Assembly: GCF_013778455.1 (NCBI RefSeq)
Contig: NZ_JACEHE010000014.1
Location: 1 to 64,000, forward strand
Direction: 5' to 3'
Origin: Streptomyces himalayensis subsp. himalayensis
GTDB lineage: Bacteria; Actinomycetota; Actinomycetes; Streptomycetales; Streptomycetaceae
DNA: 64,000 nt
Below, in pieces: positions 1 through 8,496 of the stretch; position 1 is the first letter of the stretch; every line of letters starts with the position of its first letter. Position numbers and translations under genes: made by a program. The notes under the pieces are model-generated. The model did not search any database, was not told the DNA's origin, and saw nothing but the letters and a program-made list of their open reading frames with translations.

Positions 1-38
1 GGCTTACGGCCGCTTCAGCTCGACGGCGCGCAGGAGGG

Positions 39-443
39 TCACGGCCTCTTCAGCTCGAACCACACCTGCTTGCCCGTGGCCGTCCGCTCCGCGTCCCACA
101 GGTCGGCGACGGCCGCCAGCAGGACCAGCCCGCGCCCGTCCTCGTCCAGCAGGTCCCCGGTGACCCGGATGTAGGGCATATCCCGGCTTCTGTCGTGCAC
201 TTCGATTCGTACGGCGTCGGTCCCGAGGCACCGGAGGGTGACCGTGCAGGCCCGGTCCGGCACATGTCTCAGCACGTTGGACAGCAGCTCCGTCACGCCC
301 AGTTCGGCCGCGTCCGACAGCTCGGGCAGCTCCCAGTGGTGCAGATGCGCTCGTACGATGCGCCGGACGTGCCGCAAGCTGTGCTCGCCGACGGTCGGTA
401 GGTGCAGGCGGTAGAAGTCGAGAGTCTTGATGTCGGTTTTCAT
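39..443 (-). CDS. ATP-binding protein, RsbW-like anti-sigma family
   Basis: A 134-residue cytoplasmic protein with the GHKL/HATPase fold of the RsbW/SpoIIAB type. Visible motifs are the N box ELLSNVLRHVPD, the G1-like segment EVHDRSRDMP and the GRGLVLLAAVADLW segment near the C-terminus. Streptomycetes carry dozens of such small ATPases; some are anti-sigma factor kinases, most have no assigned partner. The ATG start has GGAGG just upstream. No sigma or anti-anti-sigma gene is adjacent, so its partner is unknown. The last codons (ELKRP) are partly duplicated downstream in another frame, from a short DNA repeat at 6-58. The fold is secure; the biological role is not. Confidence 0.85.
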   Translation of the reverse strand: MKTDIKTLDFYRLHLPTVGEHSLRHVRRIVRAHLHHWELPELSDAAELGVTELLSNVLRHVPDRACTVTLRCLGTDAVRIEVHDRSRDMPYIRVTGDLLDEDGRGLVLLAAVADLWDAERTATGKQVWFELKRP

Positions 444-1186
444 GGCTCAGCCTCCGGCCTGACGGCAACGCTGTGCTGTGGGAAGTGATGTGGCCCTGAT
501 GCGGCGAGGGCGCGCGCGGTGCGAGGCGTCGGCAGTTCGCGCGGCCGGCCCCGTGGTGCCACCCGGTGCCGGATATTCGATGCGGATGCCCCCGCGGGCA
601 CACGCGGCAGGGCAGACACACGCGGCAGGGCCGACCCGACGCGAAACGTGGCTGCCTTGGAGCACCGAGTCGACGAAGGCGTCCAAAACCGCCGACCCGC
701 ACTGGGGCCGCCCTGGCCTGGGTGTGGTGCCCTCACCGCCGTGTACGCCGCGAGCTGCGCCCAGGCCGTAGCCGCGCTGCCCCGGAGGGCGCGCGATCCT
801 GGCACGTTTCGCGGATGTCTCGCCGGCCGTCAGTCCGGCGTACGACTCCTCGGGCGCGGCGACTTCACGGCGGGTGTTCCTCCGCCGACGAGCGCGGGCT
901 GTCTCCCTGAGGGGCGCGGCATGTGGTCCAAGGAACTTCCTCTTCATGGGGGGTGAGCGATTGACGGGAGCATGTCCGGCATATACCGGAGAAACGTTTC
1001 GTCACTCGCATGTTGGATTATCCGGAGCCCGTTCACTCTTCAACAAGAGTCACTTTTCGGCCACATACCCGGATCTTCCGACCGCGACCAAACGGATTCA
1101 CGGATGCCGACGGCGCACCAGCGCTTCCGCGCGGCGCTCCGGTTAGGCTCAAGTCGGACGACCTTGATCGAACGGGAGACCGCGAG
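444..1186. other. Intergenic region upstream of glnE
   Basis: This 743-bp gap between two divergent genes has no open frame that looks coding; the frames present are Arg/Pro-rich and lack recognisable domains. It holds a short tandem repeat (unit near CACGCGGCAGGGC) at about 599-637, and a candidate promoter and palindrome at 961-1000, annotated separately. Confidence 0.5.
961..1000 (+). promoter_or_regulatory. Candidate promoter with GAAACGTTTC operator
   Basis: TTGACG at 961-966 and TACCGG at 984-989 are separated by 17 bp, like a vegetative Streptomyces promoter. Immediately downstream, 991-1000 is the perfect 10-bp palindrome GAAACGTTTC. Such palindromes are typical operators of LacI-family and related regulators, and its position would block initiation. 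It lies about 190 bp upstream of the glnE start. Function is inferred only from pattern and position. Confidence 0.4.
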
Positions 1187-4100
1187 ATGAACGTGCCGCA
1201 GGGGCGGAGGAGCAGTACCTTCACACGGCTGCTGCGGCATGGTTTCACCGACCCGTCCGCCGCCGAGCGGCTGCTCGACAGCGCCGAACTGTCGCCCGTC
1301 CGCGCCGATCCCGTACTGCTGGACGCCCTCGGCGCGACCGCCGACCCCGATCAGGCGCTGCTCGGGCTCGTACGGCTGCTCGAGGCGCAGCCCGAGCGCA
1401 CAGCCCGGCGGGAGCTGCTCGACACGCTGACAGCGGCGAAGCCGCTGCGTGACCGGTTGCTGGGGGTGCTCGGCGCCTCGGCGGCGCTCGGCGACCATCT
1501 GGCGCGGCATCCGGGGGACTGGCACGCCCTCGTCATGTACGAGCCGGAGGATCTGCACCCGGGCGTCGAGGAGTTCGAGCGGGGGCTCGCGGAGGCCGTC
1601 GATCCCGTGTCGCTGCGCGTCGCCTACCGGCGCTGTCTGCTGTCGATCGCCGCGCGCGACGTGTGCGGGACGACCGATGTCGCCGAGACGGCCGCCGAGC
1701 TCGCGGACCTGGCGACGGCCACGCTGCGCGCCGCGCTCGCCATCGCGCGCGCCGCGGCGCCCGAGGACGCGGCGCTGTGCCGGCTCGCCGTCATCGCGAT
1801 GGGCAAGTGCGGCGGCCACGAGCTCAACTACGTCTCCGACGTGGACGTGATCTTCGTGGGCGAGGCCGCCAACGGCGCGGACGAGGGCAAGGCGCTGCAG
1901 GCCGCCACCCGGCTCGCCTCGCACCTGATGCGGATCTGCTCCGAGACGACCGTCGAGGGGACGATCTGGCCTGTCGACGCCAACCTGCGGCCCGAGGGGC
2001 GCAACGGGCCGCTCGTACGGACGCTCTCCTCGCACCTCGCGTACTACCAGCGCTGGGCCAAGACCTGGGAGTTCCAGGCACTGCTGAAGGCCCGGCCGGT
2101 CGCCGGGGACCTCGAACTGGGGGAGGCGTACGTCGCCACGCTCGCGCCCCTCGTCTGGCAGGCGGCCGAGCGCGAGAACTTCGTCCCCGACGTGCAGAAG
2201 ATGCGGCGGCGGGTGGTCGCGAACATTCCGGTCGCCGAGATCGAACGGGAGCTGAAGCTCGGTCCCGGCGGGCTGCGGGACGTCGAATTCGCCGTCCAGT
2301 TGCTGCAGTTGGTGCACGGGCGGTCCGACACGACGCTGCGCAGCGGCACGACGCTCGACGCGCTGAAGGCCCTGGCCGCGGGAGGGTACGTCGGCCGGGC
2401 CGACGCCGCGCAGCTCGACGAGGCGTACCGTTTCCTCCGCTCCATGGAACACCGCATCCAGCTCCACCGGCTGCGCCGCACCCATCTCGTGCCGGAGGAC
2501 GAGGCCGACCTGCGGCGCATCGGCCGCTCCCTTGGCCTGCGGACCGAGCCGGTCACCGAGCTGCACCGGGCCTGGCGGCGGCACGGCTCCGTCGTACGAC
2601 GGCTCCATGAGAAGCTCTTCTACCGGCCGCTGCTCGACGCGGTCGCCCAACTCGCGCCCGGCGAGACCCGGTTGAGCGCCGACGCGGCGCGGGAGCGGCT
2701 GGTCGCGCTCGGCTACGCCGACCCGGCGGCCGCCCTGCGCCACCTGGAGGCCCTCGCCTCCGGCGTGACACGGAAGGCGGCCATCCAGCGCACGCTGCTG
2801 CCGGTGCTGCTGGGCTGGTTCGCGGACTCCGCCGACCCGGACGCGGGCCTGCTGGGCTTCCGCCAGGTGTCGGACGCACTCGGCAAGACGCCCTGGTACC
2901 TGCGGCTGCTGCGTGACGAGGGCGCGGCCGCCCAGAACCTCGCGCGGGTGCTGTCCGCCGGGCGCCTCGCCCCCGACCTGCTCATGCGCGCCCCCGAGGC
3001 CGTCGCCCTGCTGGGCGACCCCAGCGGGCTCGAACCGCGCGACCGAAGCCATCTGGAGCAGGAGATCCTCGCCGCGGTCGGCCGTGCCGACGACGGCGAG
3101 CAGGCGGTCACGGCGGCCCGCGGCGTACGGCGGCGTGAGCTGTTCCGCACCGCGGCCGCCGACATCGTCGCCTCCTACGGCACGGAGGAGAGCCCCGCCG
3201 AGGCCGACGCCGGGGCGCTGGTGGACAGGGTCGGCGACGCCGTCTCCGACCTCACAGCCGCGACGATCGCCGGTGCGCTGCGGGCGGTGGTGCGCGACAG
3301 CTGGGGGGACGAGCTGCCCACCCGCTTCGCCGTCATCGGCATGGGCCGCTTCGGCGGGCACGAACTGGGCTACGGCTCGGACGCGGACGTGGTGTTCGTG
3401 CACGAGCCGCGTGACGGCGTGGACGAACGGGAGGCCGCCGAGGCCGCGAACACCGTGGTCGCCGAGATGCGGCGGCTCCTCCAGCTGCCCAGCCTGGACC
3501 CGCCGCTGCTGATCGACGCCGACCTGCGCCCCGAGGGCAAGTCCGGGCCGCTGGTGCGCACCCTGAAGTCGTACGAGGCGTACTACCGCCGCTGGTCGCT
3601 GGTGTGGGAGTCGCAGGCGCTGCTGCGCGCCGAACAGGTCGCCGGGGACGAGGACCTGGGCCGCCGCTTCATCGAGCTGATCGACCCGCTGCGGTTCCCC
3701 GCCGAGGGGCTCGGCGAGGACGCCGTACGCGAGATCCGCCGTCTGAAGGCCCGCATGGAGTCGGAACGGCTGCCGCGCGGTGCCGATCGGACACTGCACA
3801 CCAAGCTCGGGCGCGGCGGCCTGTCCGACGTCGAGTGGACGGTGCAGCTGCTGCAGCTTCGCCACGGCTGGGCGGAGCCGGGGCTGCGCACCACGCGCAC
3901 CCGCGAGGCGCTGGCCGCGGCGTGCGCGGCCGAACTGATCTCCAGCGAGTACGCGGCGATCCTCGACGACGCCTGGGTCCTCGCCACGCGCGTACGCAAT
4001 GCCGTGATGCTCGTCCGCGGCCGCGCCGGCGACACGTTCCCGTCGGACGGCCGTGAACTCGCCGCGGTCGGGCGGTACCTCGGCTTCGGGCCGGGGCCCA

Positions 4101-4207
4101 CGCGGCGGGAGCCGCATATCGGGCAGAGCGGGGACATGCTGGACCACTACCGGCGTACGACTCGGAGGGCTCGGGCGGTGGTGGAGGAACTCTTCTACGG
4201 GGCGTAG
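1187..4207 (+). CDS. glnE: Bifunctional glutamine synthetase adenylyltransferase/deadenylase
   Basis: GlnE adenylylates (inactivates) and deadenylylates (reactivates) the type I glutamine synthetase GlnA, linking activity to nitrogen status. The 1006-residue protein has the expected duplicated architecture. The N-terminal nucleotidyltransferase motif GMGKCGGHELNYVSDVD is near residue 203 and the C-terminal copy GMGRFGGHELGYGSDADV near residue 718, each followed by a helical GlnD-type domain. I chose the ATG at 1187 because the product then begins MNVPQGRRSSTFTRLLRHGF, as in other Streptomyces GlnE proteins; an upstream open extension of 59 codons looks non-coding. Its substrate GlnA is encoded in this window at 53.3-54.7 kb and keeps the target tyrosine region. 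Confidence 0.96.
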   Translation: MNVPQGRRSSTFTRLLRHGFTDPSAAERLLDSAELSPVRADPVLLDALGATADPDQALLGLVRLLEAQPERTARRELLDTLTAAKPLRDRLLGVLGASAALGDHLARHPGDWHALVMYEPEDLHPGVEEFERGLAEAVDPVSLRVAYRRCLLSIAARDVCGTTDVAETAAELADLATATLRAALAIARAAAPEDAALCRLAVIAMGKCGGHELNYVSDVDVIFVGEAANGADEGKALQAATRLASHLMRICSETTVEGTIWPVDANLRPEGRNGPLVRTLSSHLAYYQRWAKTWEFQALLKARPVAGDLELGEAYVATLAPLVWQAAERENFVPDVQKMRRRVVANIPVAEIERELKLGPGGLRDVEFAVQLLQLVHGRSDTTLRSGTTLDALKALAAGGYVGRADAAQLDEAYRFLRSMEHRIQLHRLRRTHLVPEDEADLRRIGRSLGLRTEPVTELHRAWRRHGSVVRRLHEKLFYRPLLDAVAQLAPGETRLSADAARERLVALGYADPAAALRHLEALASGVTRKAAIQRTLLPVLLGWFADSADPDAGLLGFRQVSDALGKTPWYLRLLRDEGAAAQNLARVLSAGRLAPDLLMRAPEAVALLGDPSGLEPRDRSHLEQEILAAVGRADDGEQAVTAARGVRRRELFRTAAADIVASYGTEESPAEADAGALVDRVGDAVSDLTAATIAGALRAVVRDSWGDELPTRFAVIGMGRFGGHELGYGSDADVVFVHEPRDGVDEREAAEAANTVVAEMRRLLQLPSLDPPLLIDADLRPEGKSGPLVRTLKSYEAYYRRWSLVWESQALLRAEQVAGDEDLGRRFIELIDPLRFPAEGLGEDAVREIRRLKARMESERLPRGADRTLHTKLGRGGLSDVEWTVQLLQLRHGWAEPGLRTTRTREALAAACAAELISSEYAAILDDAWVLATRVRNAVMLVRGRAGDTFPSDGRELAAVGRYLGFGPGPTRREPHIGQSGDMLDHYRRTTRRARAVVEELFYGA

Positions 4208-4235
4208 CGCGGTTCCACGGGTCGCGGAACCGCGC
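4207..4235 (+). terminator. Hairpin terminator after glnE
   Basis: A 10-bp perfect stem (GCGCGGTTCC pairing with GGAACCGCGC) with a 9-nt loop starts at the last base of the glnE stop codon. There is no U tract, as is common for actinobacterial terminators. Confidence 0.6.
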
Positions 4236-4455
4236 GGGTGATTCTCCGGGCCGGGCGCGGCCCGTCAGCCGCTTGGCCCTGCGGAAGCCGATGGACCGCC
4301 GGTTGCGCCGGTTCGGCGCCGCCGGACTCCACCGTCGTGGTTGCGCGCCGCTGCGGCGGGACATTCCTTCCCGCCGTGGTAGCGGGCGGGGACTTGCGGG
4401 CGTTGCCGCCGGGCGCCCGCAGGCGGCGGACGGCCGCCGAAGCGGCGAGCGCCGA

Positions 4456-5349
4456 CTACGGGCGGTTCGCACTCGGTAGCGCCTGGGTGCCCCAGCGTGG
4501 GGGCTCCCCGGTGCGGTGGGACACCCACCGCGGCAGTGCATGCGGAAGCGCCCCGTACCACGTGCGCGCCACCGCGTAACCGAACGCCAGGCAGCCGATG
4601 CCGCCCACCGCGTCCAGCCAGAAGTGGTTGGCCGTGGCGACGATGACGACCAGGGTGCCGACCGGGTAGAGCAGGCCCAGGACGCGGGCCCAGGGGACCG
4701 TGGCCAGGGCGAAGATGGTCAGCCCGCACCAGACGGACCAGCCGATGTGCATCGAGGGCATCGCGGCGTACTGGTTCGACATGTTCTTCAGGTCGCCGGA
4801 CGCCATCGAACCCCACGTCTGATGGACCAGCACCGTGTCCACGAAGTGGCCGCCGTTCATCAGCCGGGGCGGCGCCAGCGGATACAGGTAGTAGCCGAGC
4901 AGGGCCACACCCGTGGTCGCGAACAGGGCCGTGCGCGCCCCCGCATACCGGCCGGGGTGGTGGCGGTAGAGCCACACCAGCACTCCCAGCGTCACCACGA
5001 AGTGCAGTGTGGCGTAGTAGTAGTTCATGCCGACGATCAGCCACTTCACCGAGTTCACGGCGTGGTTGACGGTCTGCTCGACCGCGATCCCGAGCTGCCG
5101 TTCCAGGCTCCAGATCCAGTCGGCGTTGCGCAGCGCCTGTGCCTTCTGCTCCGGTACGGCGTTGCGGACGAGCGAGTACGTCCAGTAACTCACCGCGATC
5201 AGCAGGATCTCGAACCAGAGCCGTGGCTGCCGAGGCGCTCGCGCCCGGTGCAGCAGGCCCTGCTCCGCACGGCTCTCGGCCTCGCCCGCGACGGGTGACG
5301 GAACGGCCGCCCGGCGGCCCTCCGAAGTCGTCACGGTCGTCTCACCCAT
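4456..5349 (-). CDS. PAP2-family membrane phosphatase
   Basis: A 297-residue integral membrane protein with several hydrophobic segments and PAP2/Aur1-type motifs. PSMHIGWSVWCGL carries the catalytic histidine signature SxxxH, and ANHFWLDAVGG carries the later conserved His and Asp. Family members hydrolyse or transfer phosphate groups on lipid phosphates such as phosphatidate or inositol-phosphate lipids; the substrate here cannot be read from sequence. It lies between glnE and malR, as in S. coelicolor, convergent with glnE and in the same direction as malR. The N-terminal 50 residues are Arg-rich and probably cytoplasmic. The ATG lacks a strong ribosome binding site. Confidence 0.85.
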   Translation of the reverse strand: MGETTVTTSEGRRAAVPSPVAGEAESRAEQGLLHRARAPRQPRLWFEILLIAVSYWTYSLVRNAVPEQKAQALRNADWIWSLERQLGIAVEQTVNHAVNSVKWLIVGMNYYYATLHFVVTLGVLVWLYRHHPGRYAGARTALFATTGVALLGYYLYPLAPPRLMNGGHFVDTVLVHQTWGSMASGDLKNMSNQYAAMPSMHIGWSVWCGLTIFALATVPWARVLGLLYPVGTLVVIVATANHFWLDAVGGIGCLAFGYAVARTWYGALPHALPRWVSHRTGEPPRWGTQALPSANRP

Positions 5350-5449
5350 AGGGACAGAGTCTGCCAGAAACGGCCCTCTGACCGATCATCCTCTGGTCGA
5401 GTTCCGTTCGTATTTTCTACGCCCTACGGACGACGGCGTGCCGTACGGG

Positions 5450-6610
5450 CTACTGCGTGCGTTGCGGCTGAACCGTGTGCCTCACCGGCGAGCCGCGTTC
5501 TCCGGGCGCCGAGGCGGTCGAGCCCCGCACCACCAGCTCCGGCATGAAGACGAACTCGCTGTGCGGAGCGGGCGTACCGCCGATCTCCTCGAGCAGGGTC
5601 CGGACCGCCGCCTGGCCCATCGCGGGTACCGGCTTGCGGATGGTGGTGAGCGGCGGGTCGGTGAAGGCGATGAGCGGCGAGTCGTCGAAGCCGACCACCG
5701 AGATGTCGTCGGGCACCTCCAGGCCGTGCTGCCGCGCCGCGCGGATGGCGCCGAGCGCCATCATGTCGCTCGCGCACACGATCGCCGTGCAGTCCCGGGA
5801 GATGAGCGCGGAGGCCGCGGCCTGGCCGCCCTCCAGCGTGTAGAGGGAGTGCTGGACGAGTCGCTCCTCGACGTCGTCGGGGCTGAGGCCCAGCAGGTCC
5901 TGCATGGTGCGGACGAATCCCTCGATCTTCCGCTGCACGGGCACGAACCGCTTCGGGCCCAGCGCGAGCCCGATCCCGGTGTGCCCGAGCGAGACGAGGT
6001 GCGTGACGGCGAGCTGCATGGCGGCCCGGTCGTCGGGCGAGATGAACGGCGCCTGCACCTTGGGCGAGAACCCGTCGACGAGCACGAACGGCACGCCCTG
6101 GGCGCGCAGCTGCTCGTAGCGCTGCATGTCGGCGGTGGTGTCGGCGTGCAGCCCGGAGACGTAGATGATGCCGGAGACGCCGCGGTCCACCAGCATCTCG
6201 GTGAGCTCGTCCTCCGTGGAGCCGCCCGGAGTCTGCGTCGCAAGCACCGGCGTATACCCCTGACGGGTCAGGGCCTGGCCGATGACCTGGGCCAGCGCCG
6301 GGAAGATCGGGTTCTCCAGCTCGGGGGTGATCAGCCCGACGAGGCCGGCGCTGCGCTGCCGCAGGCGCACGGGCCGTTCGTAGCCGAGGACGTCGAGCGC
6401 GGCCAGCACGGACTGGCGGGTGGTCGCCGCGACTCCCGGCTTTCCGTTGAGAACACGGCTCACCGTCGCCTCGCTGACCCCCGCCTGCGCTGCGATGTCG
6501 GCGAGCCGCGCGGTCACGGGAGTGGACCCTACCGGGCGGATGTCGGGCTGCCCACCAACCGGACGCCGTATCCGGGCACTTGGACCGCCCGCTCGGGGCT
6601 GCTGCGTCAT
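5450..6610 (-). CDS. malR: LacI-family maltose regulon repressor
   Basis: MalR represses maltodextrin uptake and amylolytic genes in Streptomyces and is released by maltodextrins. The helix-turn-helix is TARLADIAAQAGVSEATVSR followed by the LacI hinge, then a periplasmic-binding-protein-like sensor domain ending in the typical PAPHSEFVFMPELVVRGS. The start is ambiguous. The ATG at 6610 has GAGGGAG at good spacing and gives 386 residues; the GTG at 6517 begins directly at VTARLADIAA, gives 355 residues, and is closer to the roughly 344-residue S. coelicolor protein as I remember it. The gene diverges from malE, with repeated CTTGCA half-sites in the spacer as likely targets. Confidence 0.93.
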   Translation of the reverse strand: MTQQPRAGGPSARIRRPVGGQPDIRPVGSTPVTARLADIAAQAGVSEATVSRVLNGKPGVAATTRQSVLAALDVLGYERPVRLRQRSAGLVGLITPELENPIFPALAQVIGQALTRQGYTPVLATQTPGGSTEDELTEMLVDRGVSGIIYVSGLHADTTADMQRYEQLRAQGVPFVLVDGFSPKVQAPFISPDDRAAMQLAVTHLVSLGHTGIGLALGPKRFVPVQRKIEGFVRTMQDLLGLSPDDVEERLVQHSLYTLEGGQAAASALISRDCTAIVCASDMMALGAIRAARQHGLEVPDDISVVGFDDSPLIAFTDPPLTTIRKPVPAMGQAAVRTLLEEIGGTPAPHSEFVFMPELVVRGSTASAPGERGSPVRHTVQPQRTQ

Positions 6611-7068
6611 CGTGCTCCCTCGTGTTCCTGGTGGGTGACCGGTGGCGGTGTGGCGGCCGGCGGCTGTGCGCCATCCGGAGGGGTGTCCGGTGGATGGGGT
6701 GAGGTGACCGCGGTGACCGGTGCCTGCGGTGACCGATGGGTGACCTCTGCAAGGACCGGACGGGGTGATGATTCCCGTATCGGACGATCCTGGCAAGGGC
6801 TTGCAGAGTCTTGCACAGCCCCGAGGGCCCCGCCGCAACCCCCTCGCCAGCTGCGCCGACCCACCCTCGTAGGGGCCGCGGAAGTTACGAAGCGGTAACT
6901 CGTCCTGCGTTCCTTGCACTTTTTTGCTGCAAGGTCTTTCGCAAGGCTTGCAGCGCTGTTACGTTCTGCGTCGCCCGGCGGCCGCAACGGAGCAGTCGGC
7001 AAGTCGGCCAGGGGAGCGGGCGGGACCGCATCCCCAACCACACGGGCATTCACCCTCAAGGAGATCTC
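6611..7068. promoter_or_regulatory. malR-malE spacer with CTTGCA/TGCAAG operators
   Basis: This 458-bp divergent spacer holds two clusters of CTTGC/GCAAG half-sites. The first has GCAAG-GG-CTTGC at 6793-6804 followed by CTTGCAC at 6810-6816. The second has CTTGCA (6913-6918) facing TGCAAG (6928-6933), then GCAAG-G-CTTGC at 6941-6951 extended to CTTGCAG at 6953. The same motif overlaps the amylase start region downstream, which fits MalR binding. Exact promoters could not be assigned. Confidence 0.7.
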
Positions 7069-8343
7069 ATGCGGCGTGGCATAGCGGCCACCGCGCTCGC
7101 GGCGTCCCTCGCCCTCACGGCGACGGCCTGCGGCGGAAGCGACAGCGGCAGCGACAACTCGGACGGACCCGTCACCATCACCTGGTGGGACACGTCCAAC
7201 GCCACCAACGAGGCCCCGACGTACAAGGCCCTGATCAAGCAGTTCGAGAAGGCCAACCCGGACATCAAGGTCAAGTACGTCAACGTCCCCTTCGACCAGG
7301 CGCAGAACAAGTTCGACACCGCCGCCGGTTCCAAGGGCGCCCCGGACGTGCTGCGCGCCGAGGTCGGCTGGACCCCCGCGTTCGCGAAGAAGAGCTACCT
7401 GCTGCCGCTCGACGGCACCGAGGCCCTCGCCGACCAGGACAAGTTCAAGTCGAACCTGATCGAGCAGGCCCAGTACGAGGGCAAGACCTACGGCGCCCCG
7501 CTGGTCACCGACACCCTCGCGCTGGTCTACAACAAGGAGCTCTTCGAGAAGGCCGGCATCGCCGAGGCGCCCGCCACCTGGGACGACCTGAAGTCCGCGG
7601 CCGCCAAGATCAAGTCGAAGACGGGCGTCGACGGCTACTGGGGCACCACGCAGGCGTACTACGCCCAGTCCTTCCTCTACGGCGAGGGCACCGACACCGT
7701 CGACGTGGACGCCAAGAAGATCACGGTCAAGAGCGACGCCGCGGTCAAGGCCTACAAGACCTGGCAGAGCCTGTTCGACGGCAAGGGCCTGCACAAGGCC
7801 GACACCACCGCCGACGCGTACGCCCACATCCAGGATGCCTTCGTCAGCGGCAAGGTCGCCGCGATCATCCAGGGCCCCTGGGAGATCACGAACTTCTACA
7901 AGGGCTCGGCCTTCAAGGACAAGTCCAACCTGGGCATCGCGACCGTCCCGGCCGGTTCCAGTGGCAAGGCGGGCGCCCCGACCGGCGGCCACAACCTCTC
8001 CGTGTACGCGGGCTCGGACAAGGCCCACCAGGAGGCCTCGCTGAAGTTCGTGAACTTCATGACGTCGGCGAAGTCCCAGGAGCAGATCGCCCTGAAGAAC
8101 TCCACGCTGCCGACGCGTGACGACGCCTACACCGCCGAGGTCAAGGCCGACCCGGGCATCGCCGGCTTCCAGACGGTGCTCTCCGCCGCCCAGCCGCGCC
8201 CCGAGCTGCCCGAGTACAGCTCGCTGTGGGGCCCGCTCGACACCGAGCTGCTGAAGATCGCCGGCGGCAAGTCGTCGCTGGACAAGGGCCTGACCGACGC
8301 GGAGACCGCGATCGCCAAGCTGGTGCCCGACTTCAGCAAGTGA
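7069..8343 (+). CDS. malE: Maltose/maltodextrin-binding lipoprotein of ABC importer
   Basis: The extracellular substrate-binding component for maltose and maltodextrins, 424 residues, ABC solute-binding family 1. It begins with a lipoprotein signal: MRRG, a hydrophobic stretch, then the lipobox LTATACGG with Cys at about residue 21. Characteristic stretches include TWWDTSNATNEAPTY near the N-terminus and AKSQEQIALKNSTLPTRDD late in the protein. The ATG at 7069 has AAGGAG upstream. It is first in malE-malF-malG; no ATPase gene is present, as expected because Streptomyces mal systems share the MsiK ATPase encoded elsewhere. Repression by the adjacent MalR is likely. Confidence 0.95.
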   Translation: MRRGIAATALAASLALTATACGGSDSGSDNSDGPVTITWWDTSNATNEAPTYKALIKQFEKANPDIKVKYVNVPFDQAQNKFDTAAGSKGAPDVLRAEVGWTPAFAKKSYLLPLDGTEALADQDKFKSNLIEQAQYEGKTYGAPLVTDTLALVYNKELFEKAGIAEAPATWDDLKSAAAKIKSKTGVDGYWGTTQAYYAQSFLYGEGTDTVDVDAKKITVKSDAAVKAYKTWQSLFDGKGLHKADTTADAYAHIQDAFVSGKVAAIIQGPWEITNFYKGSAFKDKSNLGIATVPAGSSGKAGAPTGGHNLSVYAGSDKAHQEASLKFVNFMTSAKSQEQIALKNSTLPTRDDAYTAEVKADPGIAGFQTVLSAAQPRPELPEYSSLWGPLDTELLKIAGGKSSLDKGLTDAETAIAKLVPDFSK

Positions 8344-8349
8344 CCTTGA

Positions 8350-8398
8350 GTGGCCGTCGGATCCTCCCGTCGAGGGGGCGGGAGGATCCGGCGGCCAC
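8350..8398 (+). terminator. 20-bp stem-loop between malE and malF
   Basis: A long stem (8350-8369 with 8379-8398; one G-U pair, otherwise perfect) follows the malE stop by 6 nt, with a 9-nt loop. In binding-protein operons such hairpins usually stabilise the upstream message or attenuate read-through, so that more binding protein than permease is made. That role is inferred here. Confidence 0.7.
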
Positions 8399-8496
8399 CG
8401 GCACGCCCTCAGCAGCACCCGGTAGCACTCGCAGCACCGCATCACCCGCAGCACCGGGCAGTCAGCGAGCAGATCTCCCTCAGAAGGTGTCGAACC

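Noticed and set aside
444..956. Several overlapping open frames upstream of glnE
   Set aside because: Arg/Pro/Gly-rich on both strands, no ribosome sites or domains; no reason to prefer any.
1040..4147. Open frame of about 1035 codons antisense to glnE
   Set aside because: It is a shadow of high-GC codon bias; Gly/Gln/Arg/Val-rich, no domain, fully covered by glnE.
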